From positions 1-51,359 of the forward strand of contig JAFSIS010000033.1 of NCBI GenBank assembly GCA_017439665.1: a DNA stretch of 51,359 nucleotides, written 5' to 3'. Origin of the DNA: Lachnospiraceae bacterium. GTDB lineage: Bacteria; Bacillota; Clostridia; Lachnospirales; Lachnospiraceae. Below the pieces are notes generated by a model. It was given only the letters and a program-made list of their open reading frames with translations, made no database searches and was not told the origin of the DNA. The first letter of the stretch is position 1. Each line of letters starts with the position of its first letter. The translations under genes and the position numbers were made by a program. This document shows, in pieces, positions 17,096 through 25,901 of this stretch.

Positions 17096-18896
17096 GTTAG
17101 TCAAAATACCGATTTTAAGCTTATACTATATGATTTATCTCTTCTTTGAAGAGTGGGTTAACCCGGTTTTTCTGATGGGAATTTTTCTGGCAGTATTTGT
17201 GGGATTTCGCTTCCTCCGATCTTTTGGGAAGGCTGATAAGATCCCAAAGCCGGTGTTTTTGGGACTTGTTTCAATTCTGTATGGAGGAATCGTTTTCCAT
17301 GTTTACCAGACCGGAGGAATTGAAAACAGCAGAATCATGATGTTTCTTCGCACAGTCTATTATGCAGGAGGCCTGCTTTTTGCAGTCATGCTGGGCAGAA
17401 GGATTGCAGGAAGTCTGCAAAAAGCCGGTGATTCCGGAGAGGATCAGGATGGCAGTGGCAGTTTTTTCCTGCGTTTAAAGCAGGGACTTGGTGCTATTTT
17501 TATGGTAAGCTTAATTCCCATACTCCTGCTTTCTCCCTATGTGTTCATTCGGGCAGACGATTATGTATTCAGTTATTATACCCATGAAATCTGGGTACAT
17601 ACGGGGTCAATTCTGGAAACCATCAAAATGGCATTGATCACCATTGGAAGAGTCTATTTCGGCTGGCAGGGGACCTATAGCTCCACCTTTTTGATGGCAC
17701 TGCAGCCCGGGATTTTTGCAGAAAAGCTTTATGCAGTTGTGCCCCTGTTTTTTATCGGAATCCTTACCCTTTCCACATGGTTTTTCCTGAAGACCCTCTT
17801 ACGGGACTGGTTAAAAGTGGATAAAAATATTTCTGCTATTATAATCTGGTCATATCTGCTGGTAGCCCTGCAGTGCATTCCGGCAAAACAGTCAGCCTTT
17901 TTCTGGTATAATGGAGCCATTCACTATATAGGGGCTTATTCCATGCTGTTGGTTATGCTGGCTTTTATGCTAAAAATGGTCATGGAAGAAAAAAAGCGCA
18001 GTAATTTTATCGGGGCGGCAATTGCAGCGATCTATGTAGGCGGTGGCAATTATGTTACGGGTGTGGGAACCATTTTTCTTGTGGCTTCCATTCTGTTGAC
18101 TATCACGATCAAAAAGGCCTGGAAACGTCATGGCCGGCTGGGCATTGTATGCGGGCTGTTTCTGATTGGTTTTTTGATCAATTCTTTGGCACCGGGAAAT
18201 TTTGGTAAGCTGGAGATTGTAGAAGGCTATGGTCTGTTTGAGGCAGGAATAATGGCTTTTAAGATTTCTTTGCAGCATATGCTGGGTGAGTGGATGCACT
18301 GGACGGTGACGGCCCTGTGTCTGTTCTGCATTCCTTTATTTTGGCGGATACTTAAAACAGTCGATTATTCCTTTTCCTGTCCCCTTCTTGTCATTGGATA
18401 TAGCTGGTGCTATATGGCCTCTTTGTTTTTTGCTCCGCTGTACACGACTTCTTCTGCAACCGCAGGAAGATATTTAAATATCATGTATCTGCAATGGATA
18501 TTATTGCTTCTCCTTGATCTTTTTTATCTGATGGGCTGGCTGAAAAAAAGGTATGGCAGTAAGGAACAGGATACTGTGTGGGTGAAAGAGAAAAAATATA
18601 TCGCTACAGTGCTGCTGTCCATACTGTTCGTGGCTGCTGTTGCCGCATTGGGAGAGCCTGCACAGTATACGTCGGTACATGCATTTTTTACCCTGTCGGA
18701 GGATGATCTGCAAGCTTATAAAGAAGCCTACTGGGAGAATGTGAGACAGTTAAAGAGCGAGGAGAAAAGGGTGATCCTGGATTCTCTGGAGATGATACCG
18801 GAATTGCTGGATCCCACAGAGGCCGATGAGTGGCATTCCGGAATCAGATTATATTATGAAAAGGATACTGTAGAATTTACTGAGGGAGAAAAATGA
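17088..18896 (+). CDS. DUF6056-like multi-pass membrane protein
   Basis: About 602 residues with some twelve membrane segments. RADDYVFSYY in the first large outer loop (Asp-Asp pair) followed by FFGWQGTYSS-like sequence and NGAIHY resembles DUF6056 proteins, which have GT-C-like topology. The ATG at 17088 was chosen because GGAG ends six bases earlier; in-frame TTG 17076 and ATG 17082 are alternatives. It overlaps the GT4 gene by eight bases and the GT2 gene by four, so the three are probably translated together. The transferase role is inferred. Confidence 0.65.
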   Translation: MLELVKIPILSLYYMIYLFFEEWVNPVFLMGIFLAVFVGFRFLRSFGKADKIPKPVFLGLVSILYGGIVFHVYQTGGIENSRIMMFLRTVYYAGGLLFAVMLGRRIAGSLQKAGDSGEDQDGSGSFFLRLKQGLGAIFMVSLIPILLLSPYVFIRADDYVFSYYTHEIWVHTGSILETIKMALITIGRVYFGWQGTYSSTFLMALQPGIFAEKLYAVVPLFFIGILTLSTWFFLKTLLRDWLKVDKNISAIIIWSYLLVALQCIPAKQSAFFWYNGAIHYIGAYSMLLVMLAFMLKMVMEEKKRSNFIGAAIAAIYVGGGNYVTGVGTIFLVASILLTITIKKAWKRHGRLGIVCGLFLIGFLINSLAPGNFGKLEIVEGYGLFEAGIMAFKISLQHMLGEWMHWTVTALCLFCIPLFWRILKTVDYSFSCPLLVIGYSWCYMASLFFAPLYTTSSATAGRYLNIMYLQWILLLLLDLFYLMGWLKKRYGSKEQDTVWVKEKKYIATVLLSILFVAAVAALGEPAQYTSVHAFFTLSEDDLQAYKEAYWENVRQLKSEEKRVILDSLEMIPELLDPTEADEWHSGIRLYYEKDTVEFTEGEK

Positions 18897-19861
18897 CAGG
18901 TAAAAAGCTTTATCTGGTCGTACCCTGTTATAATGAAGAAGAAATCATTCAGAAAACCACAGAGGTACTGACGGAGAAGATTGATCGTTTGATCAGAGAA
19001 AACAAAATAGCACCTGAAAGCAGGATCCTGTTTGTAAATGATGGCAGTAGGGATAATACGCTGTTTTTTCTGCATCAGGCTACAAAACAGGATCCCCGGA
19101 TAGGGGTGATCAATTTTTCGGCGAACTTCGGACATCAAAGCGCCATTCTGGCAGGCATGCTGTACGCGGCGGATTACGCAGATATGGTGGTAACCATCGA
19201 TGCGGATCTTCAACAGGATATTGAAGCGCTGGATGAATTCATCGACTGCTACAGCCGTGGCTGTGATATTGTTTACGGAGTCAGAAAAGATCGAAATACT
19301 GACGGTGCGTTAAAAAAAGCAACGGCAACGATCTATTATAAGCTATTACACTGGCTGGGCTGCAATATCATTACCAACCATGCGGATTACCGGCTCCTGT
19401 CTGCAAAAGTGATCAGGGTTTTGGCGGAATACAAGGAGGTCAACCTGTTTATGCGGGGACTGATTCCCACCCTTGGTTTTCAATCGGATATTGTTTATTT
19501 TGATGTGAAAAAGAGAGAGGCAGGAAAGTCAAAATACACGGTGCAGAAGATGGTCAAGCTGGCCACCGACGGGATCACCTCTTTGAGCATTAAACCCCTC
19601 AGACTGATCACCGGTCTGGGACTTACCACCTGTCTGTTCGGTGTATTTCTGGCTGTTTTCAGTCTGGTGGGATGGATAAGGGGAGACAATATCGCAGGCT
19701 ATACCACCAGTATACTGGTTACCCTGATCATGAATGGAGTGACCCTGCTTTCCCTGGGGATCATTGGAGAGTACATTGGCAAGATCTATCTGGAAGCAAA
19801 GGGAAGGCCCAGATATATCATTGATTCAGTCATCTGGAATAAAGAGGAAGATAAGGAATAG
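18893..19861 (+). CDS. GtrB-like GT2 polyprenyl-phosphate sugar synthase
   Basis: 322 residues. Motifs: VVPCYNEEE near 8-16, FVNDGSRDNT near 45-54, TIDADLQQD near 98-106 (DxD), NHADYRLLS near 163, and a KR(E/A)AGKSKY segment before two C-terminal membrane helices at about 230-260 and 270-295. This is the GtrB/ArnC/DPM1 layout. The ATGA overlap with the DUF6056-like gene suggests that this synthase feeds that membrane protein. The gene is a clear paralogue of 24936-25883, and the CotH cassette lies between the two. Confidence 0.88.
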   Translation: MTGKKLYLVVPCYNEEEIIQKTTEVLTEKIDRLIRENKIAPESRILFVNDGSRDNTLFFLHQATKQDPRIGVINFSANFGHQSAILAGMLYAADYADMVVTIDADLQQDIEALDEFIDCYSRGCDIVYGVRKDRNTDGALKKATATIYYKLLHWLGCNIITNHADYRLLSAKVIRVLAEYKEVNLFMRGLIPTLGFQSDIVYFDVKKREAGKSKYTVQKMVKLATDGITSLSIKPLRLITGLGLTTCLFGVFLAVFSLVGWIRGDNIAGYTTSILVTLIMNGVTLLSLGIIGEYIGKIYLEAKGRPRYIIDSVIWNKEEDKE

Positions 19862-19863
19862 AT

Positions 19864-22473
19864 ATGTATTCAATTTCCGGAATCATTTTACTGATCACCA
19901 TTATCATCCTGCGATTACTGCCGGAAGCCCTAACCCTTTTTCTGGCATCGGAGATAATGGAAAAAAAGGAAAAAACAGAATTTTCGGGGAAAAGGTATCC
20001 TGTATTTAAGGGGATACTTTTTGTTGTATTTACTTTTGGGATACAATTTGCACTCTACTTTTTTCTTCACTTCTGGTTAAAGGGTTACCCTAATTTTTTC
20101 TATACTATGAAAAAAGTGGCCGGAATGGAGATCACTTATCAGGACGGCGGTTATTTTGCCACCTCCTGGCTGGTCACTATAGCGGCAGCCCTCATTTTGG
20201 GAATGATGGCCAGAAAGGGGAGAGCCCTGGGGCAGGTCAAACAAAACCTGCTGCTTTGCTTTTTTGCCCTGGCAGCGATGATCAGCCTGGGGGGATACAG
20301 TCTGGAGCATTCCGGCCGCAGCAGGATCGTGATCAATGAGGTATGTGGAAACAATACCAATATCTATCTGTTTCCCACTGATAATTATGGGGATTATATC
20401 GAGCTTTACCATACAGGTTTTTTAGCCTGTGAGCTGGATGATCTTTATCTTTCCGATGATTCACTGGAGCTGATGAAGCTGCCGGTGGGTGAGGGGACGC
20501 TGAAGCCGGGAGAATATCTGCTGATCTGTCTGGACAAGGATACTTCGCCCTTTGGAATCAATCAGAAGGGAGAGGTGATCTATCTTTCCGACTCCTATGG
20601 AAAAATTCTTGATCAGGTAAATGTACCGAAGCAGGAGGAGGATGCGGCCTATTCCCGTATGGAGGATGGCGGCAGTGAATGGAGACTGGTTTCGGCCACT
20701 CCGGGAGAGAGCAACGGTACGGCACAGTCTTTGGAAGTGATAGACAGTCCTGTTTTTTCTCACGCCGGAGGATTTTATGATGAGGAGTTTTTTCTGGAGC
20801 TGAGTGTACCGGAAGGGACGAAGATCTACTATACCCTGGATGGAAGCATTCCGGATGCAGAGGACAGAGAATATACTGAGCCTCTTTTGGTATATGACAA
20901 AAGCAGTGAGCCCAATGTGGCAAACAGTGTACAGAATGTGGTTTTAAACTGGGAAAGCTATCAGCCGGATCTTACACCGGTGGATAAGGCTTTTGTGGTA
21001 AGGGCTGTTGCCATAGATACAGCGGGAAACAGCAGTGAAGTGGTGACAAAAACCTATTTTATTGATCAGGAAAAATATGCAGACAGAACCATCGTTTCTC
21101 TGGTAGCTGACCCGGAGGATCTGTTTGGAGACCAGGGAATCTACGTAACGGGAAAAGAATATGATGACTGGTATCTCTCCGGTGGTGAGGGGGAGGAGCC
21201 TGAAGCAAATTTCAGAGGAAGCGGAAGGGGAGCAGAACGGCCGGCTTCCCTGGAAATTTTTTTCGAAGAAGGGGATTTGAATCAGGCGGTAGGTATCCGT
21301 ATTCAGGGAGCAGGGACCCGTCGGTGGGCGAAGAAACGATTTTCGGTATATGCCCGAAAGGAATACAGTGGAAGTAAATGGTTCGATCTGCCTCTTATGG
21401 AGGCGGGAAGAAATACTCACTCTATCGTGCTGAGGGACGGATTTGCCAATGCCTTTAGCCCTTATCTGGTCACCGACCGGGCTGTTTTTACTCAGGAATC
21501 TTTTCCGGCAACCGTTTTTTTGAATGGAGAGTACTGGTGCGATACCTATGTACAGGAAAAATTTTCAGAATCCTATTTTGAGGAAAAATACGGTTTTGCT
21601 GATGATAATACTATACTGGTAAAAAACGGTGATGGAGAGACCGAGAGAGCCAATGAGCTTTATGAAGAGCTGGTTTCTTTTGTAGCAGAAGAGGACTTTT
21701 CACAGGAAGAGGATTATCGTATATTCTGTGATATGATCGATCTGCAGAGCTTTATTGATTATTCCTGCATTAATCTGTATCTGATGAATCTGGATTATGA
21801 TGAGACCAAGAATTATTTAATGGTCAGAAGTGACGAAACAGGAGAAGGAAGCTTTGAAGATGGGAAATGGCGATGGCTGATCTACGATATGGATGATGTG
21901 GAATATCAGGAGATAGATGAACAGACAGGGGAGAATCTGTGGGTGACGGGGGATTCCTTTTCCCGGCAGGGCGGTGGAGTTACCTATGCCTTCAATGAAG
22001 GTCCCATCTACCGGAATCTGAAAAAGAACCCGGATTTTTGCAGACAGTTTGTCCTTACCTTCATGGATCTGGTTAATTATAATTTTTCCGAAGCGCAGGT
22101 GGAGAAGGTTCTTAAGAGCTGGGGAGAGGATTTAACCTGGAATGACTCCTTTTTCCTTAAGAGGGCCGATTATATCGTTCCCTGCCTGGCAAAGGAATTC
22201 GGATTGACGGGAACCTTGGAAACTCTGGATCTACGTGTTAATATAGTAGAAGGCGGCAGAGTGAGGGTAAATACCATTACGCCGGATTTAAGCAGTGGGC
22301 AGTGGAGCGGGGAATATTATACGGACTATCCCGTTACGGTCACTGCAGCCCCGGAAGAGGGATACAGATTTGTCGGCTGGAGTGGGGAAACAGACAGTCG
22401 GGAGGCAGAAATTACGGTCAGCGTGAAAGAGGGAGGAATCGTGTTAAATGCACATTTTGAAAAAATACAATAA
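19864..22473 (+). CDS. Membrane-anchored CotH kinase-family protein with lamin-tail and chitobiase-like domains
   Basis: 869 residues. Four membrane segments fill the first 145 residues. Then come a lamin-tail-like domain (RIVINEVCGNN, about 155-255), a chitobiase C-terminal-like domain (FYDEEFFLELSVPEGT, KIYYTLDGSIP, about 295-395), and a CotH domain (about 440-770) with RIQGAGTRRWAKK, LNGEYWCDTYVQE and WRWLIYDMDDVE. An InlB B-like repeat (GYRFVGWSG) ends the protein. CotH is an atypical kinase that phosphorylates proteins in spore coats; here the enzyme domain would lie outside the membrane. It starts two bases after the GT2 stop and overlaps the next gene by 26 bases. Confidence 0.88.
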   Translation: MYSISGIILLITIIILRLLPEALTLFLASEIMEKKEKTEFSGKRYPVFKGILFVVFTFGIQFALYFFLHFWLKGYPNFFYTMKKVAGMEITYQDGGYFATSWLVTIAAALILGMMARKGRALGQVKQNLLLCFFALAAMISLGGYSLEHSGRSRIVINEVCGNNTNIYLFPTDNYGDYIELYHTGFLACELDDLYLSDDSLELMKLPVGEGTLKPGEYLLICLDKDTSPFGINQKGEVIYLSDSYGKILDQVNVPKQEEDAAYSRMEDGGSEWRLVSATPGESNGTAQSLEVIDSPVFSHAGGFYDEEFFLELSVPEGTKIYYTLDGSIPDAEDREYTEPLLVYDKSSEPNVANSVQNVVLNWESYQPDLTPVDKAFVVRAVAIDTAGNSSEVVTKTYFIDQEKYADRTIVSLVADPEDLFGDQGIYVTGKEYDDWYLSGGEGEEPEANFRGSGRGAERPASLEIFFEEGDLNQAVGIRIQGAGTRRWAKKRFSVYARKEYSGSKWFDLPLMEAGRNTHSIVLRDGFANAFSPYLVTDRAVFTQESFPATVFLNGEYWCDTYVQEKFSESYFEEKYGFADDNTILVKNGDGETERANELYEELVSFVAEEDFSQEEDYRIFCDMIDLQSFIDYSCINLYLMNLDYDETKNYLMVRSDETGEGSFEDGKWRWLIYDMDDVEYQEIDEQTGENLWVTGDSFSRQGGGVTYAFNEGPIYRNLKKNPDFCRQFVLTFMDLVNYNFSEAQVEKVLKSWGEDLTWNDSFFLKRADYIVPCLAKEFGLTGTLETLDLRVNIVEGGRVRVNTITPDLSSGQWSGEYYTDYPVTVTAAPEEGYRFVGWSGETDSREAEITVSVKEGGIVLNAHFEKIQ

Positions 22474-23440
22474 ACGAAGATCCTTCAAGTCGGAGAGAGC
22501 GACCATCCCTTACGAGGAAAGGAACATTCACCGTAAGACTATACTTGTTTTCCTTCTGGCAGGGATGCTTTCGCTGACGGCAGCCTGTGATGGCTCGGGA
22601 TTGGACAGGGTGACCCCGGAGGCAGAAAAAGGGCAGCAGGAAAATGTGAATTCCTCTGAAGGATGGCAGCAGGGAAGTGCAGATTCTTCTGTGGCGCAGC
22701 AGGAGGAGATTTTTCCCGTGACCAGGGAAGACAGCCGTGTAATAAGTGAAAGCCCGGTAAAATGGGATCTGTCCACGATGATCTCGCCCCTGATCATTAC
22801 GGAGGGGGGAGATTATCTTCTCACCGGAAACAGTGACTCAACCATACTTATCCGTGCGGAGGATCAGAATGTACATCTGTTCCTGGACGGAGTACAGATA
22901 GAGACTGGTGAAGGCTCTGCCATTCAGGTGGAGAGTGCGGGAAAGCTGCTGATCACACTTGTGGAAGGAAGCAGCAATGTACTTGCAGATTCTGCCCGGT
23001 ATGCTGCAGATTCTGCAAGCAAGGCAGCAATTTACAGTGTATGTGATCTGACCATTAACGGAAGCGGGAAGCTTTCGGTTTATGGCTATCATGAAGATGC
23101 TGTTTATTCCAAAGATAAGCTGAAGGTACTGGGAGGAGATTACTTTATTCAGGCCAAAGGCGATGCACTCAGAGGAAGTGACGGAGTTTTATTACAGCCG
23201 GACAAGCTGGAGATTGAGGCAGAACGCAGTGGGATCCGTACAGTAAACAGCGGTAAAGAGAATAAGGGAACCATATCCCTGGAAGCCGGAGATGTTTCCA
23301 TCATTGCCGGAAAGTACGGAATGGAAACGGCCCAGGATTTATATATTATGAACTGTGCTCTCTATCTGAAAACGGTAGTCAGTGACTATCAGGTAGAGGG
23401 AAACAGTTATATTGATGAAAGGTGTTTGTCCGATGAGTAG
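22448..23440 (+). CDS. DUF4353 (Cthe_2159-like) carbohydrate-binding lipoprotein
   Basis: 330 residues. A basic N-terminus leads into a hydrophobic segment ending in the lipobox LTAAC (C47), so the protein should be lipid-anchored outside the membrane. A Ser/Gln/Glu-rich linker follows. The rest has the ladder-like repeats of the Cthe_2159 right-handed beta-helix family: YLLTGNSDSTI, VHLFLDGVQIE, AIYSVCDLTINGSG, HEDAVYSKDKL, GDALRGSDGV. Family members are known to bind acidic polysaccharides such as polygalacturonate. A GGAGG lies 11 bases before the ATG. Expression is coupled with CotH and VTC through overlaps at both ends. Confidence 0.88.
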   Translation: MHILKKYNKRRSFKSERATIPYEERNIHRKTILVFLLAGMLSLTAACDGSGLDRVTPEAEKGQQENVNSSEGWQQGSADSSVAQQEEIFPVTREDSRVISESPVKWDLSTMISPLIITEGGDYLLTGNSDSTILIRAEDQNVHLFLDGVQIETGEGSAIQVESAGKLLITLVEGSSNVLADSARYAADSASKAAIYSVCDLTINGSGKLSVYGYHEDAVYSKDKLKVLGGDYFIQAKGDALRGSDGVLLQPDKLEIEAERSGIRTVNSGKENKGTISLEAGDVSIIAGKYGMETAQDLYIMNCALYLKTVVSDYQVEGNSYIDERCLSDE

Positions 23441-24119
23441 ATACCGACATGAGTACAAATACCGGATTAATACAGTACAAAAAAATATTCTGGAAATAAA
23501 AGCAGCAGGCCTGATGATGATGGATGCTCATGTGGGAGCGGAGGGTGCTTACTACATACGCAGTCTGTATTTCGATGATTATGAGAATAGCTGCTATTAT
23601 GAAAATGAAGATGGTACCGATCCCAGAGCCAAATTCAGGATCAGGTATTATAATCGGGATACCGGATTCATCAAACTGGAAAAAAAGAGTAAGACCAGAG
23701 GAATGACCTTAAAGGAATCCAGCCGGATCACGGTGGGACAATGTGAGGAGTTTATGGCGGGAAGAATACCCGGGCCGGAAAGTGAAAAGCAGATCAGACT
23801 TTTTGAAGAAATCCGACTCCGCAATCTTCTGCCCAGGGTGATCGTCTCCTATGAGCGTGTACCCTATATTTATCCTGTGGGAAACGTGAGGGTCACTTTT
23901 GATGATCAGATCACGGCTTCCAATGAGATCAGCGGTTTTTTAACCGGAGAATACCAAAAGAGGCCGATTTTAAGTCTGGGAGAAAGTATACTGGAGGTAA
24001 AGTGGGACGAGCTTTTGCCTCCCTTTATCAAAGAATGTATGCAGCTTGATAATCTGCAGTGGAGTACCTTTTCAAAATACTATCTGTGTAGAAAATACAA
24101 TGCAAACGGAGGATTTTAA
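23433..24119 (+). CDS. VTC-domain polyphosphate polymerase-like protein
   Basis: About 228 residues, a single VTC domain. The tunnel-lining motifs of the family are present in order: RHEYKYRI, YYIRSLYFDDY, KFRIRYYN, IKLEKKSK, KESSRI, SYERVPYIY, VRVTFDD and LEVKWDE. In yeast Vtc4 and bacterial relatives this domain makes polyphosphate from ATP at the inner membrane face. The start ATG at 23433 follows AAAGG by ten bases; upstream TTG and ATG codons are alternatives. It ends three bases before the DUF4956 gene, its usual partner. Whether it makes polyphosphate here or another phosphate product is open. Confidence 0.9.
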   Translation: MSRYRHEYKYRINTVQKNILEIKAAGLMMMDAHVGAEGAYYIRSLYFDDYENSCYYENEDGTDPRAKFRIRYYNRDTGFIKLEKKSKTRGMTLKESSRITVGQCEEFMAGRIPGPESEKQIRLFEEIRLRNLLPRVIVSYERVPYIYPVGNVRVTFDDQITASNEISGFLTGEYQKRPILSLGESILEVKWDELLPPFIKECMQLDNLQWSTFSKYYLCRKYNANGGF

Positions 24120-24122
24120 TTC

Positions 24123-24791
24123 ATGAGCGACCTGATCAGGAGATACCTGCTGGAGGGCTATGCAACTACGGAACTGACGGTGGGAAATATTTTAATCTGT
24201 ATAGGGAGTACAGCGATTCTGGCCATGTATATCTATGTGGTCTACAAACGAATGAATAAAAATTCTTTTTACAATCGGAATTTCAATCTGTCATTGATCG
24301 CACTGGCAATCATTACCGCTGCGATTATTCTTACTATCCAGTCCAATATCGTAGTTTCCCTGGGTATGGTAGGTGCATTGTCCATCGTTCGATTCCGAAC
24401 AGCGATCAAGGATCCCCTGGATCTGATCTTTATGTTCTGGTCTATCAGTATAGGGATCATCTGTGGTGCTGGCTATATTTTGATTGCCGTCATTGCTTCA
24501 TTGGTGATCACCCTGATCATGCTTTGGTTTACCAATCTTCCCCTTGCCGGCGGAACCATGATCCTGGTAGTAAATGCAGATTCTTTTGAGGCAGAGGATG
24601 AACTGGCCGTTCTTTTGGAGAAATTTTGCAAGGTATGGAAAACCAGGGCGAGAAATCTGACGAAGGGAAACATCAATCTGGCGATTGAAATTGAAACCTC
24701 CCGGGAGAAGGAATTGTTGAAAGAAGTCATTCAGATGGAGCATATTCTATCTGCATCTGTGGTGGAAAACTCTGGAGATGTGACGGTTTGA
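24123..24791 (+). CDS. DUF4956 membrane protein
   Basis: 222 residues. Three to four membrane segments lie between residues 20 and 140, with the family hallmark SIVRFRTAIKDPLDLIFMFW near 85-104. A soluble cytoplasmic domain of about 75 residues follows. DUF4956 proteins commonly accompany VTC-domain polymerases and are presumed to be their membrane partner, perhaps forming a channel. The function is not established. GGAGG lies ten bases upstream of the ATG, inside the end of the VTC gene. Confidence 0.88.
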   Translation: MSDLIRRYLLEGYATTELTVGNILICIGSTAILAMYIYVVYKRMNKNSFYNRNFNLSLIALAIITAAIILTIQSNIVVSLGMVGALSIVRFRTAIKDPLDLIFMFWSISIGIICGAGYILIAVIASLVITLIMLWFTNLPLAGGTMILVVNADSFEAEDELAVLLEKFCKVWKTRARNLTKGNINLAIEIETSREKELLKEVIQMEHILSASVVENSGDVTV

Positions 24792-24801
24792 CAGGGCAAA
24801 G

Positions 24802-24858
24802 CTGAAGCTGTTATGAGGAAAGGCGGCAGATGACCGATAAATCTGAAGCTGTTATGAG
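24802..24858 (+). repeat. Short direct repeat in the spacer after DUF4956
   Basis: A 16-base sequence, CTGAAGCTGTTATGAG, occurs at 24802-24817 and again at 24843-24858, a 41-base period. It lies in the 144-base gap between the DUF4956 and GT2 genes. No function can be assigned. Confidence 0.6.
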
Positions 24859-24935
24859 CCAGGGTGGATGAGCAGGAAGCCTGCAGAGTGAAGAAAGATG
24901 AGTGCACAGCCATGGTGGAGAATGAAAGGAAGAGG

Positions 24936-25883
24936 ATGAAACCAGTATTATATATTGTGATACCTTGCTATAATGAGGAAGAGGTATTGCCCATTACCGG
25001 TAAATTGTTTGCAGATAAGGTAAAGTATCTGGTGTCGGTGGGCAAAATCAGTGAAGGCAGCAAGGTATTGTTTGTAAATGACGGCAGTAAGGACCGGACC
25101 TGGCAGATCATCTGTGATCTGGCCGGACAGGAAGAATGTATCGAAGGAGTTACCTTAAGCCGGAATCGTGGGCATCAGAATGCAGTTTTGGCCGGACTCA
25201 TGGAAGTGAAGGATAAATGTGATCTTACCATTACCATCGACTGTGACGGGCAGGATGATATTAACGCCATGGATGCCATGGTGGATGAATATTTGCAGGG
25301 CTGTGATGTGGTCTATGGTGTACGCAGTAAGAGGGACACAGATACTTTTTTTAAGCGGGCTACAGCAGAGGGATATTATAAGGTTCTGAAGTGGTTTGGG
25401 GCAGACGTGGTGTTTAATCATGCAGATTATCGTCTGCTTTCCTCACGGGTTCTGAAAGAGCTGGCAGAATTTAAAGAGGTAAATATTTACCTCAGGGGAA
25501 TGGTGCCACTGGTAGGATTTAAGAGTACCAGCGTGTACTATGAGCGCCATGAGCGTCAGGCAGGAGAGAGTCACTATCCTCTGCGCAAAATGTTTGCACT
25601 TGCTTTTGATGGAATTACCAGTCTGAGCATCAAACCGATTCGTATGATCATGGGTCTGGGATTTATGATTGCTCTGCTCAGCTTTGTGGGTGTGATCTGG
25701 TCGGTTGTGGTACATCTGCAGGGGAATACAGTGAGCGGCTGGACCAGTATGACCAGTATTATCTGCTTTTTAAGTGGGATTCAGCTGATCTGTTTTGGTG
25801 TCCTGGGTGAATATATCGGAAAGATCTACCTGGAAACGAAGGCAAGGCCACGCTTTATCATCAGTGAGCGTACATATGAGTAG
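24936..25883 (+). CDS. GtrB-like GT2 polyprenyl-phosphate sugar synthase
   Basis: About 315 residues with VIPCYNEEE, FVNDGSKDRT, TIDCDGQDD (DxD site), NHADYRLLSS and ITSLSIKPIRM motifs, then two C-terminal membrane helices. It is closely related to the GT2 gene at 18893, including the KIYLE(T/A)KA(R)PRFII end. The ATG at 24936 was chosen because AAAGG ends six bases earlier and the GT-A fold starts right after it. A GTG at 24864 would add 24 unrelated residues. It is the last gene of the forward operon and converges with a GT-C gene 18 bases away. Confidence 0.88.
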   Translation: MKPVLYIVIPCYNEEEVLPITGKLFADKVKYLVSVGKISEGSKVLFVNDGSKDRTWQIICDLAGQEECIEGVTLSRNRGHQNAVLAGLMEVKDKCDLTITIDCDGQDDINAMDAMVDEYLQGCDVVYGVRSKRDTDTFFKRATAEGYYKVLKWFGADVVFNHADYRLLSSRVLKELAEFKEVNIYLRGMVPLVGFKSTSVYYERHERQAGESHYPLRKMFALAFDGITSLSIKPIRMIMGLGFMIALLSFVGVIWSVVVHLQGNTVSGWTSMTSIICFLSGIQLICFGVLGEYIGKIYLETKARPRFIISERTYE

Positions 25884-25901
25884 CTGGAGTGTGGCCTGGG
25901 G

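Noticed and set aside
24864..24935. 24-codon extension of the GT2 protein from a GTG start
   Set aside because: The segment is charged and unlike any GT2 N-terminus; AAAGG before ATG 24936 fits better.
25884..25901. Terminator between the converging GT2 and GT39-like genes
   Set aside because: The 18-base gap has no stable hairpin or T run that I can see.
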